Origin: Angustibacter sp049994355 | Lineage (GTDB): Bacteria; Actinomycetota; Actinomycetes; Actinomycetales; Angustibacteraceae | Assembly: GCF_049994355.1 (NCBI RefSeq) | Contig: NZ_CP188257.1 | Location: 2,046,001-2,110,000 of the forward strand | DNA: 64,000 bases | Reading direction: 5' to 3' | Shown: positions 50,837 to 58,712 of the stretch, piece by piece | Layout of the letters: the number at the start of each line of letters is the position of its first letter | Numbering within the stretch: the stretch's first letter is position 1 | Notes under the pieces: generated by a model | What the model was told of the DNA's origin: nothing | The model's database searches: none | The model's input: only the letters and a program-made list of their open reading frames with translations | Position numbers and translations under genes: made by a program

Positions 50837-51081
50837 TGGGCTGGCATGGCGGGGGGTTCTCTGCCTCGGGCTGGATGGTCATGAGCTTGTCGATGCTGGT
50901 GATCTGGGCGCTGTTGGTCTACCTCGGTTACCTGCTGGGTCGCGCCAGCCGCTCTGCCCAGACTCAGCCGCATGACCTGACCCCGGCGGTGCAGGTGCTG
51001 GACGACCGGCTCGCGCGTGGCGACATCGACCCCGACGAGTACTCCCGACGTCTGAGCGTTCTGAGCCAGCCGCGTCGCTGA
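50833..51081 (+). CDS. Small SHOCT-domain membrane protein
   Basis: 82 residues: Gly/Trp-rich N-terminus, one transmembrane helix (MLVIWALLVYLGYLLGR) and a C-terminal SHOCT motif (VQVLDDRLARGDIDPDEYSR, with the L-x-x-R-x-A-x-G-x-I-x-x-x-E-Y pattern). Coupled by ATGA to the PNPOx-like gene. SHOCT proteins are thought to mediate oligomerisation; the precise role is unknown. Confidence 0.85.
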   Translation: MMGWHGGGFSASGWMVMSLSMLVIWALLVYLGYLLGRASRSAQTQPHDLTPAVQVLDDRLARGDIDPDEYSRRLSVLSQPRR

Positions 51082-51115
51082 CCCACTCAGCCGCCGCGGC
51101 CCTTATGTGGGGTGC

Positions 51116-51940
51116 TCAGCTGCGCTGAGGATCGGCGGTCAGCCGCGTCGCGACGTCCGGCACATACGTCTGGACGTCTCGCGGGGGCCGCTCGTATCCG
51201 CGGCTCGCCGGCCTCGGCGGGATCTCGATCGTCGGTGGTGTCCCAGGCGTGAACGGGATGCTGTCCAGCAGGTGGCTGAGCATGTTGATCCGCGCCCGCC
51301 GCTTGTCGTCCGCCTCGACGACCAGCCACGGCGACTCCGGGATGTCGGTGTGCACGAACATCTCGTCCTTCGCGCGCGAGTAGTCCTCCCACCGCTTGAT
51401 GGACTCCAGGTCCATGCCGGACAGCTTCCAGTGCCGCATCGGGTCACCCAGCCGGGACGCGAACCGGCGTTCCTGCTCCGCGTCGCTGACCGAAAACCAG
51501 TACTTGCGCAGCAGGATGCCGTCCTCGATCAGCAGCCGCTCGAAGATGGGGCACTGGTGCAGGAAGCGCTGGTACTCCGCCAGAGTGCAGAACCGCATCA
51601 CCCGTTCCACACCGGCCCGGTTGTACCAGCTTCGGTCGAACAGGACGATCTCCCCAGCGGCCGGCAAGCGTTCCACATATCGCTGGAAGTACCACTGCGT
51701 CTGCTCCCGTTCGGTCGGGGCCGGCAGCGCCACGATTCGCGCGACCCGCGGGTTGAGGTACTCGGCGACGCGTTTGATGGTGCTTCCCTTGCCGGCCGCG
51801 TCCCGACCCTCGAACACGACGACGACGCGCTGCTTCTCGCGCTGCACCCACTCCTGCATGGCGACCAGCTGGGTTTGCAGTCGACGCAGCTCAGCCTCGT
51901 AGACCCCCCGCGGCAGCCGCGGGGATCGTGATGTCCCCAT
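51116..51940 (-). CDS. ppk2: Polyphosphate kinase 2 (second copy)
   Basis: 274 residues. Walker A is VVVVFEGRDAAGKGSTIKRV (~39-58), Walker B/lid is EIVLFDRSWYNRAGVERVM, and RHWKLSGMDLESIKRWEDYS and DDKRRARINMLSHLLDSIP are further PPK2 blocks. It resembles the class that phosphorylates nucleoside diphosphates with polyP and is clearly distinct from the copy at 22077. It converges with the SHOCT gene, in a cluster that looks like an energy-starvation or hypoxia set. Confidence 0.94.
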   Translation of the reverse strand: MGTSRSPRLPRGVYEAELRRLQTQLVAMQEWVQREKQRVVVVFEGRDAAGKGSTIKRVAEYLNPRVARIVALPAPTEREQTQWYFQRYVERLPAAGEIVLFDRSWYNRAGVERVMRFCTLAEYQRFLHQCPIFERLLIEDGILLRKYWFSVSDAEQERRFASRLGDPMRHWKLSGMDLESIKRWEDYSRAKDEMFVHTDIPESPWLVVEADDKRRARINMLSHLLDSIPFTPGTPPTIEIPPRPASRGYERPPRDVQTYVPDVATRLTADPQRS

Positions 51941-52237
51941 GACGGCACGCTACGGCTGCAAGGACCGCAGTGACAGGACGAACGGCCCGCGTTGTTCGCG
52001 CTCGTCTGCCGGCCGCCCGATCTGAGGCCGGCTGTCACAGCGGTGTCGCGGCTGAACGACGGCGCTATGTGCTACCACGCTCACTGTCCCGGGACGTACA
52101 CTTGTCGCCGGGTACCGGCGGTGGCGCACCATGCAAGTTTGGGCACTTGCGCTGGGTTCCCGGCGGCGAATCGAGCAGTGGCGAACGAATTGGTGGCTCG
52201 AGGCTATGCACTCGCACCTGAGGGACAAGTTCGTGCG
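51941..52237. other. Gap between PPK2 and aldo/keto reductase genes
   Basis: About 300 bp with no recognised gene. The aldo/keto reductase frame is open through it back to 51992 and encodes a Cys/His-containing stretch (MCYHAHCPGTYTC from ATG 52067), which resembles no family I know. It must also hold both genes' promoters. Confidence 0.4.
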
Positions 52238-53251
52238 ATGACCATGTCCCCCCGGCCGCTCGGGCGCACCGGCCTGATGGTCAGCCCGCTGACCCTCGGC
52301 ACGATGGAGTTCGGCGGCAAGACCGACCAGGACGACGCCAGAGCGGTGTTCGGCGCGGCGCTGGATGCCGGCATCAATGTCGTGGACACCGCGAACGTCT
52401 ACGGACGGGGGATCAGCGAGGAGATCGTCGGAGCCCTGATCAAGCCGCTGCGCGACCGCCTTCTGCTCGCCACCAAGTTCTCGGTGCCGATGGACGATCG
52501 CGACCCGAACTCCGGGGGCACTTCCCGGCGGGCGGTGATCGCGGCCTGCGAGGCCAGTCTGCGAAGGCTTGGCACGGACCACATCGATCTGTACTACATC
52601 CACCGACCCAGCACCCAGACCGCGATAGACGAGACGCTGCGGGCTCTCGACGACCTGGTGCGCGCCGGCAAGATCAGGTACGTCGGCACCTCCGGATTCT
52701 CCGGCTGGCAGGTGGTGGAGGCGCTGTGGTGCGCGCACGACCTGCGGATCGCCAGACCGGCGGTGGAGCAGGTCGCCTACCATCTGCTCGACCGCCGTGC
52801 TGAGCGGGACCTCGTTCCGGCGGCCCTCTCGCACGGCACTGCGCTCACCGTGTGGTCGCCGCTGGCGGGGGGCCTGCTCACGGGCAAGTACCTCGATGGC
52901 CAGCAGAGCCTCGGGTCGCGGTTGACCCCTGACAACCCTTGGGGCGCCAAGCACTTCACGCCGGCGGCCGACACCGCGGTGAGGGCGTTGGCGGAGGTGG
53001 CCCGCGGTGTCGGCGTGCCGCTGACCGCGCTCAGTCTCGCCTGGACCCTGCAGCGCCCTGGCGTCGCCAGCTTGGTCATCGGGCCGCGCAGCGTCGAGCA
53101 GCTGGGGGGACTGTTGGAGGCGGTGGACGTGGTTCTCGCCCCGGACGTGTGCGCCGCTATCGACGAGATCGTGCCGCCGGGCGGGGTCACCGTTCCCTAC
53201 TACCTCGACGACGACTTCGCCGACTTTCGACCGCAGCCCTACGGGTGGTGA
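52238..53251 (+). CDS. Aldo/keto reductase
   Basis: A 337-residue NADPH-dependent (alpha/beta)8 oxidoreductase. Catalytic tetrad: Asp and Tyr in INVVDTANVYGRGISEEIVG, Lys in RLLLATKFSVPMDD and His in IDLYYIHRPSTQTAIDE. GKIRYVGTSGFSGWQ and the cofactor-phosphate block VIGPRSVEQLGGLLEA are typical of the AKR11/12-like bacterial groups. ATG 52238 is the first codon in frame with family similarity, followed by ATG 52244. It is probably co-transcribed with the next gene (GTGA overlap). Confidence 0.92.
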   Translation: MTMSPRPLGRTGLMVSPLTLGTMEFGGKTDQDDARAVFGAALDAGINVVDTANVYGRGISEEIVGALIKPLRDRLLLATKFSVPMDDRDPNSGGTSRRAVIAACEASLRRLGTDHIDLYYIHRPSTQTAIDETLRALDDLVRAGKIRYVGTSGFSGWQVVEALWCAHDLRIARPAVEQVAYHLLDRRAERDLVPAALSHGTALTVWSPLAGGLLTGKYLDGQQSLGSRLTPDNPWGAKHFTPAADTAVRALAEVARGVGVPLTALSLAWTLQRPGVASLVIGPRSVEQLGGLLEAVDVVLAPDVCAAIDEIVPPGGVTVPYYLDDDFADFRPQPYGW

Positions 53252-53907
53252 CGAGGATGGGCACCCGAGCGCCGATCGGCATCTTGGGCTCCGGCACGGC
53301 CGCCCAGACGCTCGGCCTGGGGTTCTTGCGGCAGCGGCATCCGGTGATGCTCGGGTCCCGCGACCCCGGCAAGCTCCAGTCGTGGCTCGCGAGCGCCGGG
53401 GCCGATGCAAGCACGGGCAGCTTCCAGGACGCTGCCCAGTTCGGCGACGTGGTCGTCATCTCCGTGCGCGGCGCTGCGGCAGAGAACGTCGTCCGGCTGG
53501 CCGGCCCGGCGAGTTTCGATGGCAAGGTCGTTATCGATGCCAGCGACCCCTTGGACTTCTCGTCCGGTCGCCCAGGTCTGTTTGTCGGCACGACCGACTC
53601 GCTGGGCGAGCGCATCCAACGCCTGCTGCCGACGGCCCGAGTCGTGAAGGCGCTCAACACCGTCGCCGCCGACGTGATGGTGGATCCTTCCCTGTGTGCC
53701 GGCGATCCGGACATGTTCGTCGCCGGCGACGACGAGCGCGCCAAACGGACAGTCACCGACCTTCTCGAGGACTTTGGCTGGCCGGTCATCGACATGGGCG
53801 GGATCGAAAGCGCTCGCTGGCTGGAGGCGATCAGCCTCGCCTGGGTCGTCTACTCGCAGCGCACGGGCAGCACCCACCACGCGTTCAAGCTCGTCGGACG
53901 CTTGTAG
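53248..53907 (+). CDS. F420/NADP-oxidoreductase-like (NADP-binding) protein
   Basis: 219 residues. The Rossmann motif is IGILGSGTAAQTLGLGFLRQ, then a GSRDP turn that in this family binds the NADP phosphate. DVVVISVRGAAAENVV, VIDASDPLDFSSGRPG, VVKALNTVAADVMVDPSL and VIDMGGIESARWLEAI are typical of the F420-dependent NADP reductase/YhfP-like group. Start GTG 53248 overlaps the aldo/keto reductase stop; ATG 53257 is the alternative. Whether F420 is used cannot be told from sequence. Confidence 0.85.
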   Translation: MTRMGTRAPIGILGSGTAAQTLGLGFLRQRHPVMLGSRDPGKLQSWLASAGADASTGSFQDAAQFGDVVVISVRGAAAENVVRLAGPASFDGKVVIDASDPLDFSSGRPGLFVGTTDSLGERIQRLLPTARVVKALNTVAADVMVDPSLCAGDPDMFVAGDDERAKRTVTDLLEDFGWPVIDMGGIESARWLEAISLAWVVYSQRTGSTHHAFKLVGRL

Positions 53908-53916
53908 GGTCTGCTC

Positions 53917-55632
53917 ATGCAGGACCTTGGCGGCGATGGCCCCACGGTGCAGGACGCCGAGGGTCTGTCGGATGACCTGCCCGAGGCTGTGCGGCAGGCG
54001 CTGCTGACGCTGCGGATCTGCCTGGACTCAGCACCCGCCATGATCACCGTGACGTGGGGGTCGCAGCACCGGCTGGCCTACCAGAACGCCGAGTCGGTCC
54101 GCGTGCTTGGCCGCCGAGTTCTCGGCCTGCCTGTGGTGGACGCGTTCTCCGACATGCCGGCTGACCGATGGGTCCGGCTGGATGACGTGCTGGCCAGCGG
54201 ACGGCCGATCGACGTCCCGCGGACCCGGCTCGACCTGCTCGACGCCCACGGGTCGCAGCTGGTGCTGCGATACGTGATGGCGCCGCTCGGTGAGCATCCG
54301 CCGTACGCCGGAGTGGTGCTGACAGCCGTGGACGCCTCGGCCGAGGCACGCGCCGAGCAGGCCGCGGACCGGGGCCAGCTGCTGGCCATCGTCAGCGAGC
54401 AGATGAACGCCGCCGCGGACCCCGACTCCGCGTTGCAGGCGCTGACCGACGCCCTGGTCCCTGCCATCGCGGATGTCGCCGCCGTGTACGTGCTGAGCGA
54501 GGCCGGCATGGCGGCCTCGTCCGGCAGCACGCCGTCAGCGATCACTGTCAGCAAGCCGGTGCTCGACCTGGCCGGACCGACGCCGCCGGCGCAGTCGCGT
54601 GACGAGCCGTCGCCGTGGGCGGCCGCGCTGGCCGCCGGGGAGACGGTGCTGATCGACGTGGAGGGGGCAGCCGACCGAGCCGAAGTGGCCTCCGGTGTGA
54701 CCGCTAGCTGGCTCGCCGCGGCCGGGGGCCGCAACCTCGTGGTGGTGCCGCTGCTCGTCGCCGGCGACATGGTTGGGGCTCTGGTGCTGTTGGCGACTGG
54801 TCCGCGGCCGAGGTACGAGCGTCGCGACTCGGCCTTCTTCGAGGACGTCGCCGCCCGGGCCGGTGCGGCCGTCGGGCACCTGCGCAGCTATCAGCAGCAG
54901 CGGGACATCGCGCTGCAGCTCCAGCGAGCCCTGTTGCCGGCCATCCTGCCCCGACTGCCCGGGCTGGAGGTGGCAGGCCGCTACGTCGCCGGCAGCGCCG
55001 ACGTCGAGGTCGGAGGCGACTGGTGGGACGTTCACCACCTGGGCGCCGGACGGATCGGTCTCGGTGTGGGCGACGTCTCCGGCCGCGGAGTTCCCGCAGC
55101 CGTGCTGATGGGTCAGGCCCGAGCCGGCATGCACGCGGCCGCGCTCGCCGACCCGTCGCCGGTGCGGGTCCTCACTGTGCTTGATGAACAGGTCAGCGAC
55201 CTCGTCTCGCCCACCCGGCCAGACCCCGAGCACCGGCTGCCGGCGAAGTTCGCGACCGCCCTGTACGCGGTGCTCGAGCCCGCGGCCCAAGTGCTGCGAG
55301 TGGCCAGCGCCGGGCACCCGCCAATGCTGTTGCGCGAGCCCGGTGGCCGCGTGCTGCCAGTGGAGCCGGAGCCCGGAGCACCGCTCGGCCTCGGGGTAGG
55401 CGGGTACACCGAACTGCTCGTGCCCTGCCCACCTGGCTCTGTGTTGGTGGCGTTCACCGACGGACTGGTCGAATCCCGCACCACGGACGTCGAGACCGGG
55501 ATCGCCGCGGTGGCTGGCGTGCTGTCCGCGATCGACGACCGAGCCCCTGTCGAAGAGATCGCCGACCGGCTGCTGCTGCTGGCCGACGGCACGGACGACA
55601 CCGCCCTCGTGGTCTGCCGGGTCCTCGGCTGA
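53917..55632 (+). CDS. PAS-GAF-SpoIIE/PP2C serine phosphatase
   Basis: 571 residues: PAS (~35-140; GSQHRLAYQNAESVRVLGRR), GAF (~150-320) and a PP2C-type SpoIIE domain (~340-570). Metal and active-site residues are intact: DVEVGGDWWDVHHLG, GLGVGDVSGRGVPAAVLMGQ, ATALYAVLEPAAQVLRVASA, VLVAFTDGLVES and GTDDTALVVC. Such RsbU/RsbP-like enzymes dephosphorylate anti-anti-sigma factors in response to a sensed signal. No anti-sigma or antagonist gene is adjacent. It starts 9 bp after the previous stop, so it may be in that operon. Confidence 0.92.
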   Translation: MQDLGGDGPTVQDAEGLSDDLPEAVRQALLTLRICLDSAPAMITVTWGSQHRLAYQNAESVRVLGRRVLGLPVVDAFSDMPADRWVRLDDVLASGRPIDVPRTRLDLLDAHGSQLVLRYVMAPLGEHPPYAGVVLTAVDASAEARAEQAADRGQLLAIVSEQMNAAADPDSALQALTDALVPAIADVAAVYVLSEAGMAASSGSTPSAITVSKPVLDLAGPTPPAQSRDEPSPWAAALAAGETVLIDVEGAADRAEVASGVTASWLAAAGGRNLVVVPLLVAGDMVGALVLLATGPRPRYERRDSAFFEDVAARAGAAVGHLRSYQQQRDIALQLQRALLPAILPRLPGLEVAGRYVAGSADVEVGGDWWDVHHLGAGRIGLGVGDVSGRGVPAAVLMGQARAGMHAAALADPSPVRVLTVLDEQVSDLVSPTRPDPEHRLPAKFATALYAVLEPAAQVLRVASAGHPPMLLREPGGRVLPVEPEPGAPLGLGVGGYTELLVPCPPGSVLVAFTDGLVESRTTDVETGIAAVAGVLSAIDDRAPVEEIADRLLLLADGTDDTALVVCRVLG

Positions 55633-55790
55633 CCACGCAGTCGGCGGACAGGCCGGTCTTGATGATGCCGGCCCGGCGCTGCCGTATCACCCGCTTCGGA
55701 TGAGGACATCACCTCGCGCACGGCGCTAGCGTCCCGAGCACACAGCGTGGTCCCGCCGACCGGCGCCCACGCAACCGGGAGAGGGATGAC

Positions 55791-56183
55791 ATGAACAACA
55801 TCACGACGGACTTCGGGGACGTTCTGCTCTGGAGCTTCTGGTTCTTCATCTGGATCGCCGCGCTGATGGTGTGGTTCCGCTGCCTCTTCGACATGTTCAG
55901 CGACAGCTCGCTGAGCGGCTGGGGCAAAGCCGGCTGGGCCATCCTGCTCATCTTCGTGCCGTGGTTCGGTGCGCTGATCTACCTGATCGTCCGGGGTCGC
56001 AGCATGAACGAGCGCCAGGTGGCCGAGCTCCAGAGGCGCCGGGCCGCCCAGGACGACTACATCAAGCAGGTCGCCGCCCCGTCAGGTCCGACGGAGCAGA
56101 TCGCCAACGCCAAGTCGCTGCTGGACTCCGGCACCATCACCCAGGCCGAGTTCGACGCGCTCAAGGCCAAGGCGCTCGCCTGA
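55791..56183 (+). CDS. PLDc_N and SHOCT membrane protein
   Basis: 130 residues: two transmembrane helices (WSFWFFIWIAALMVWFRCLF and WAILLIFVPWFGALIYLIV) of the PLDc_N type with the W-G-K-A-x-W turn, then a coiled stretch and a C-terminal SHOCT motif (NAKSLLDSGTITQAEFDALK). ATG 55791 follows GAGAGGG. A common actinobacterial membrane protein of unknown function; a second SHOCT protein lies 5 kb away. Confidence 0.88.
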   Translation: MNNITTDFGDVLLWSFWFFIWIAALMVWFRCLFDMFSDSSLSGWGKAGWAILLIFVPWFGALIYLIVRGRSMNERQVAELQRRRAAQDDYIKQVAAPSGPTEQIANAKSLLDSGTITQAEFDALKAKALA

Positions 56184-56244
56184 TCTCACCCGGTGACGGG
56201 CCGCGTGCCAGCACGGCGCGCGGCCCGTTCCGTCGTCGTCCCGG

Positions 56245-58611
56245 CTACTGGCGCGCCATGGCGACGCGCATCCGTTCCTCAGGGTCGATGAAGTGGTCGT
56301 GGTCGTCGTCCCCGACGTCGATCTGGACCCAGTGGATCCGCCCGGTGAAACGGCTCGTCGCAGGCGTGTAGTCGTCGGTGACCGTCGTGCCCGTCTCGTT
56401 CCCGATGTCCGTCGTCTCGTCCGCGGAGAAGATCATGGGCTGGGTGGCCGCGGCCCGCCCGCTGCCAACCGCCGTGCCGTCGTAGTACAGCGTCACGTCC
56501 CCGCCCTTGGCCAGGCCGCCGCCGTCGTAGGCGAACTCCATCCGCACCTGGTGGGTTCCCTCGGGGACGGCCGTGTCGGCCACCGTGGTGAACAGGTGGA
56601 TCCCCAGGACGTTGTAGGCGAACGTTGCTCGCCCGTCCTTGAGGTAGACCGCCCAGCCACCGAACCGGCCACCCTGGGCGATCAGTACGCCTCGGGCTCC
56701 GCCCGGCGGCACGTCCACCTCCGCCGTCACCGAGAACGACTTGTTCTTGATGCTGACGACGCTGTTCTCCGAGAGCCGGCCCATGCCGGGGTAGAACAGC
56801 TGGGAGTTTCCGTGGATCAGCGTGGGGCGCCCCGCCAGCTCCGGGTTCAACCGCTCACCGGAGCGGTCGTCCATTGGCAGGGCGTTGTACTTGGCCGCCT
56901 CGATCAGCCAGAGCCGCTGTAGGCCGGCGAGCCGCTCGGGCTGCTGCGCCGCCAGGTCGTCGGCCTGGCTGAAGTCACTGCTGCCGTCGTACAGCTCCCA
57001 CACGTCGGCGTCGAACGGACCCATGTGAGGGTCCAGGATCATCCACGGCGTCTTGTGCTTGGTCACCGCGCTCCAGCCGCGGTGGTAGATGCCGCGGTTG
57101 CCGAACATCTCGAAGTACTGCAGGTCGTGCCGTTCGGGGGCGTCGGCGTCGTTGAGGCTGTACAGCATGCTCGTGCCTTCCATCGGCGACTGCAGCACGC
57201 CGTTGACCATCGTCGGCTCGGGCAGCCCGGCGGCCTCCAGGATCGTCGGCGCCACGTCGATCACGTGGGTGAACTGCGAACGCAGGCCGCCGCGCTCGGT
57301 GATACCCGAGGGCCAGTGCAGGATCGTGCCGTTGCGCGTGCCACCCCAGTGCGAGGCCACCTGCTTGGTCCACTGCAGAGGCGTGTTCATCGCCCAGGCC
57401 CAACCGACCGAGTAGTGGTTGTAGGACGTCGGCGAGCCGAAGTCGTCCATCTTGCTGCGCATGAACTCCGGGGTCTCGAGCGCTGCCATCCCGTTGAAGT
57501 TCGCCAGCTCGTTGAAGGCGCCGTTCATGGTTCCTTCGGCGGAGGCGCCGTTGTCGCCGATGATGTAGTAGATGATCGTGTCGTCCAGGACGCCGAGCTC
57601 GGTCAAGGTGTCGACGAGCCGGCCGACCTGGTGGTCGGTGTGCTCCAGGAACCCGGCGTAGACCTCCATCTGGCGCGCCAGAACGGGTTTGAGGTCGTCC
57701 GGCATGTCGTCCCAGGCGGTGATCTCGTCGTGCCGTGCGGTCAGCCCGGCGTCGGCCGGGATGACGCCGAGCTCCTTCTGCCGGGCGAAGATGCGCTCGC
57801 GCTGGACGTCCCAGCCGTCGTCGAACTGACCGGCGTACTTGTCGGCCCACTCCTTGGGCACGTGGTGCGGTGCGTGCGTCGCACCGGGCGCGTAGTACAC
57901 GAAGAACGGCCGATCGGGCATCAGCGCCTTCTGCTGGCGCATCCAGCTCACCGCGTGGTCGGTCAGGTCCTCAGTGAGGTGGTAGCCCTGCTCTGCCGTC
58001 GCCGGGGGCTCGACGGGGGTCGTGCCGTCGTACAGAGCCGGGTCGTACTGGTTGTTCTCGCCGCCGATGAACCCGTAGAAGGTCTCGAACCCACCGCCGC
58101 CGGAGGGCCAGGCGTCGAACGGGCCCATCGGGGAGGACTGCCACACCGGCACCTCGTGGCACTTGCCGAACTGGGCCGTCGAGTAGCCGTTCAGCTTGAG
58201 GGTCGTGGCCAGCGGCGCTTTGGTGTTCGGCCGCACCGAGCTGTTGCCGGGTGCGGAGGTGGCGGTCTCGGTGATGCTGCCCATGCCGACCGAGTGGTGG
58301 TTGCGGCCGGTCAGCATCGCCTGCCGGGTCGGCGCGCACAGGGCGGTGGTGTGGAACCGGTTGTACCGCAGCCCTCCGGCGGCGAGCCGCTCGGCGACCG
58401 GGGTCTGGCAGGGTCCGCCGAACGCGCTCGAGGCCCCGAAGCCGACGTCGTCCAGCAGGATGATCAGCACGTTCGGTGCGCCAGCGGGTGGCAACAACGG
58501 CTCGATCGGTGGGAACGCGGTGTCCGGGTCCTTCGCGTCGTACGTGGTCAGACCGGGCCGCGGCCGGTCGGGGATGGGCAGCATGGTGCGCGCGTGCCGG
58601 TCGGGGGTCAT
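56245..58611 (-). CDS. Type I arylsulfatase
   Basis: A 788-residue sulfatase. Metal-binding Asp pair in NVLIILLDDVGFGASSAFGG. The formylglycine motif is ALCAPTRQAMLTGRNHHSVG (Cys ~92). The active-site His region is GATHAPHHVPKEWADKYAG and the second Asp-Asn pair is YYIIGDNGASAEGTMNGAF. The C-terminal ~200 residues add a beta-rich domain (SVTAEVDVPPGGARGVLIAQ). No signal peptide, as in many bacterial members. Start ATG 58611 with GGAGGA. The formylglycine-generating enzyme is not in this window but is needed for activity. Confidence 0.95.
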   Translation of the reverse strand: MTPDRHARTMLPIPDRPRPGLTTYDAKDPDTAFPPIEPLLPPAGAPNVLIILLDDVGFGASSAFGGPCQTPVAERLAAGGLRYNRFHTTALCAPTRQAMLTGRNHHSVGMGSITETATSAPGNSSVRPNTKAPLATTLKLNGYSTAQFGKCHEVPVWQSSPMGPFDAWPSGGGGFETFYGFIGGENNQYDPALYDGTTPVEPPATAEQGYHLTEDLTDHAVSWMRQQKALMPDRPFFVYYAPGATHAPHHVPKEWADKYAGQFDDGWDVQRERIFARQKELGVIPADAGLTARHDEITAWDDMPDDLKPVLARQMEVYAGFLEHTDHQVGRLVDTLTELGVLDDTIIYYIIGDNGASAEGTMNGAFNELANFNGMAALETPEFMRSKMDDFGSPTSYNHYSVGWAWAMNTPLQWTKQVASHWGGTRNGTILHWPSGITERGGLRSQFTHVIDVAPTILEAAGLPEPTMVNGVLQSPMEGTSMLYSLNDADAPERHDLQYFEMFGNRGIYHRGWSAVTKHKTPWMILDPHMGPFDADVWELYDGSSDFSQADDLAAQQPERLAGLQRLWLIEAAKYNALPMDDRSGERLNPELAGRPTLIHGNSQLFYPGMGRLSENSVVSIKNKSFSVTAEVDVPPGGARGVLIAQGGRFGGWAVYLKDGRATFAYNVLGIHLFTTVADTAVPEGTHQVRMEFAYDGGGLAKGGDVTLYYDGTAVGSGRAAATQPMIFSADETTDIGNETGTTVTDDYTPATSRFTGRIHWVQIDVGDDDHDHFIDPEERMRVAMARQ

Positions 58612-58712
58612 GGCGGTCCTCCGCACTGCGGCGAGGTGGCTGGGGTGTGGCCGAGTTTAGGTCTGTGGTCTCGGACCGCACATCACCCTCATCGGGTGGT
58701 CCGGACGGCTCG

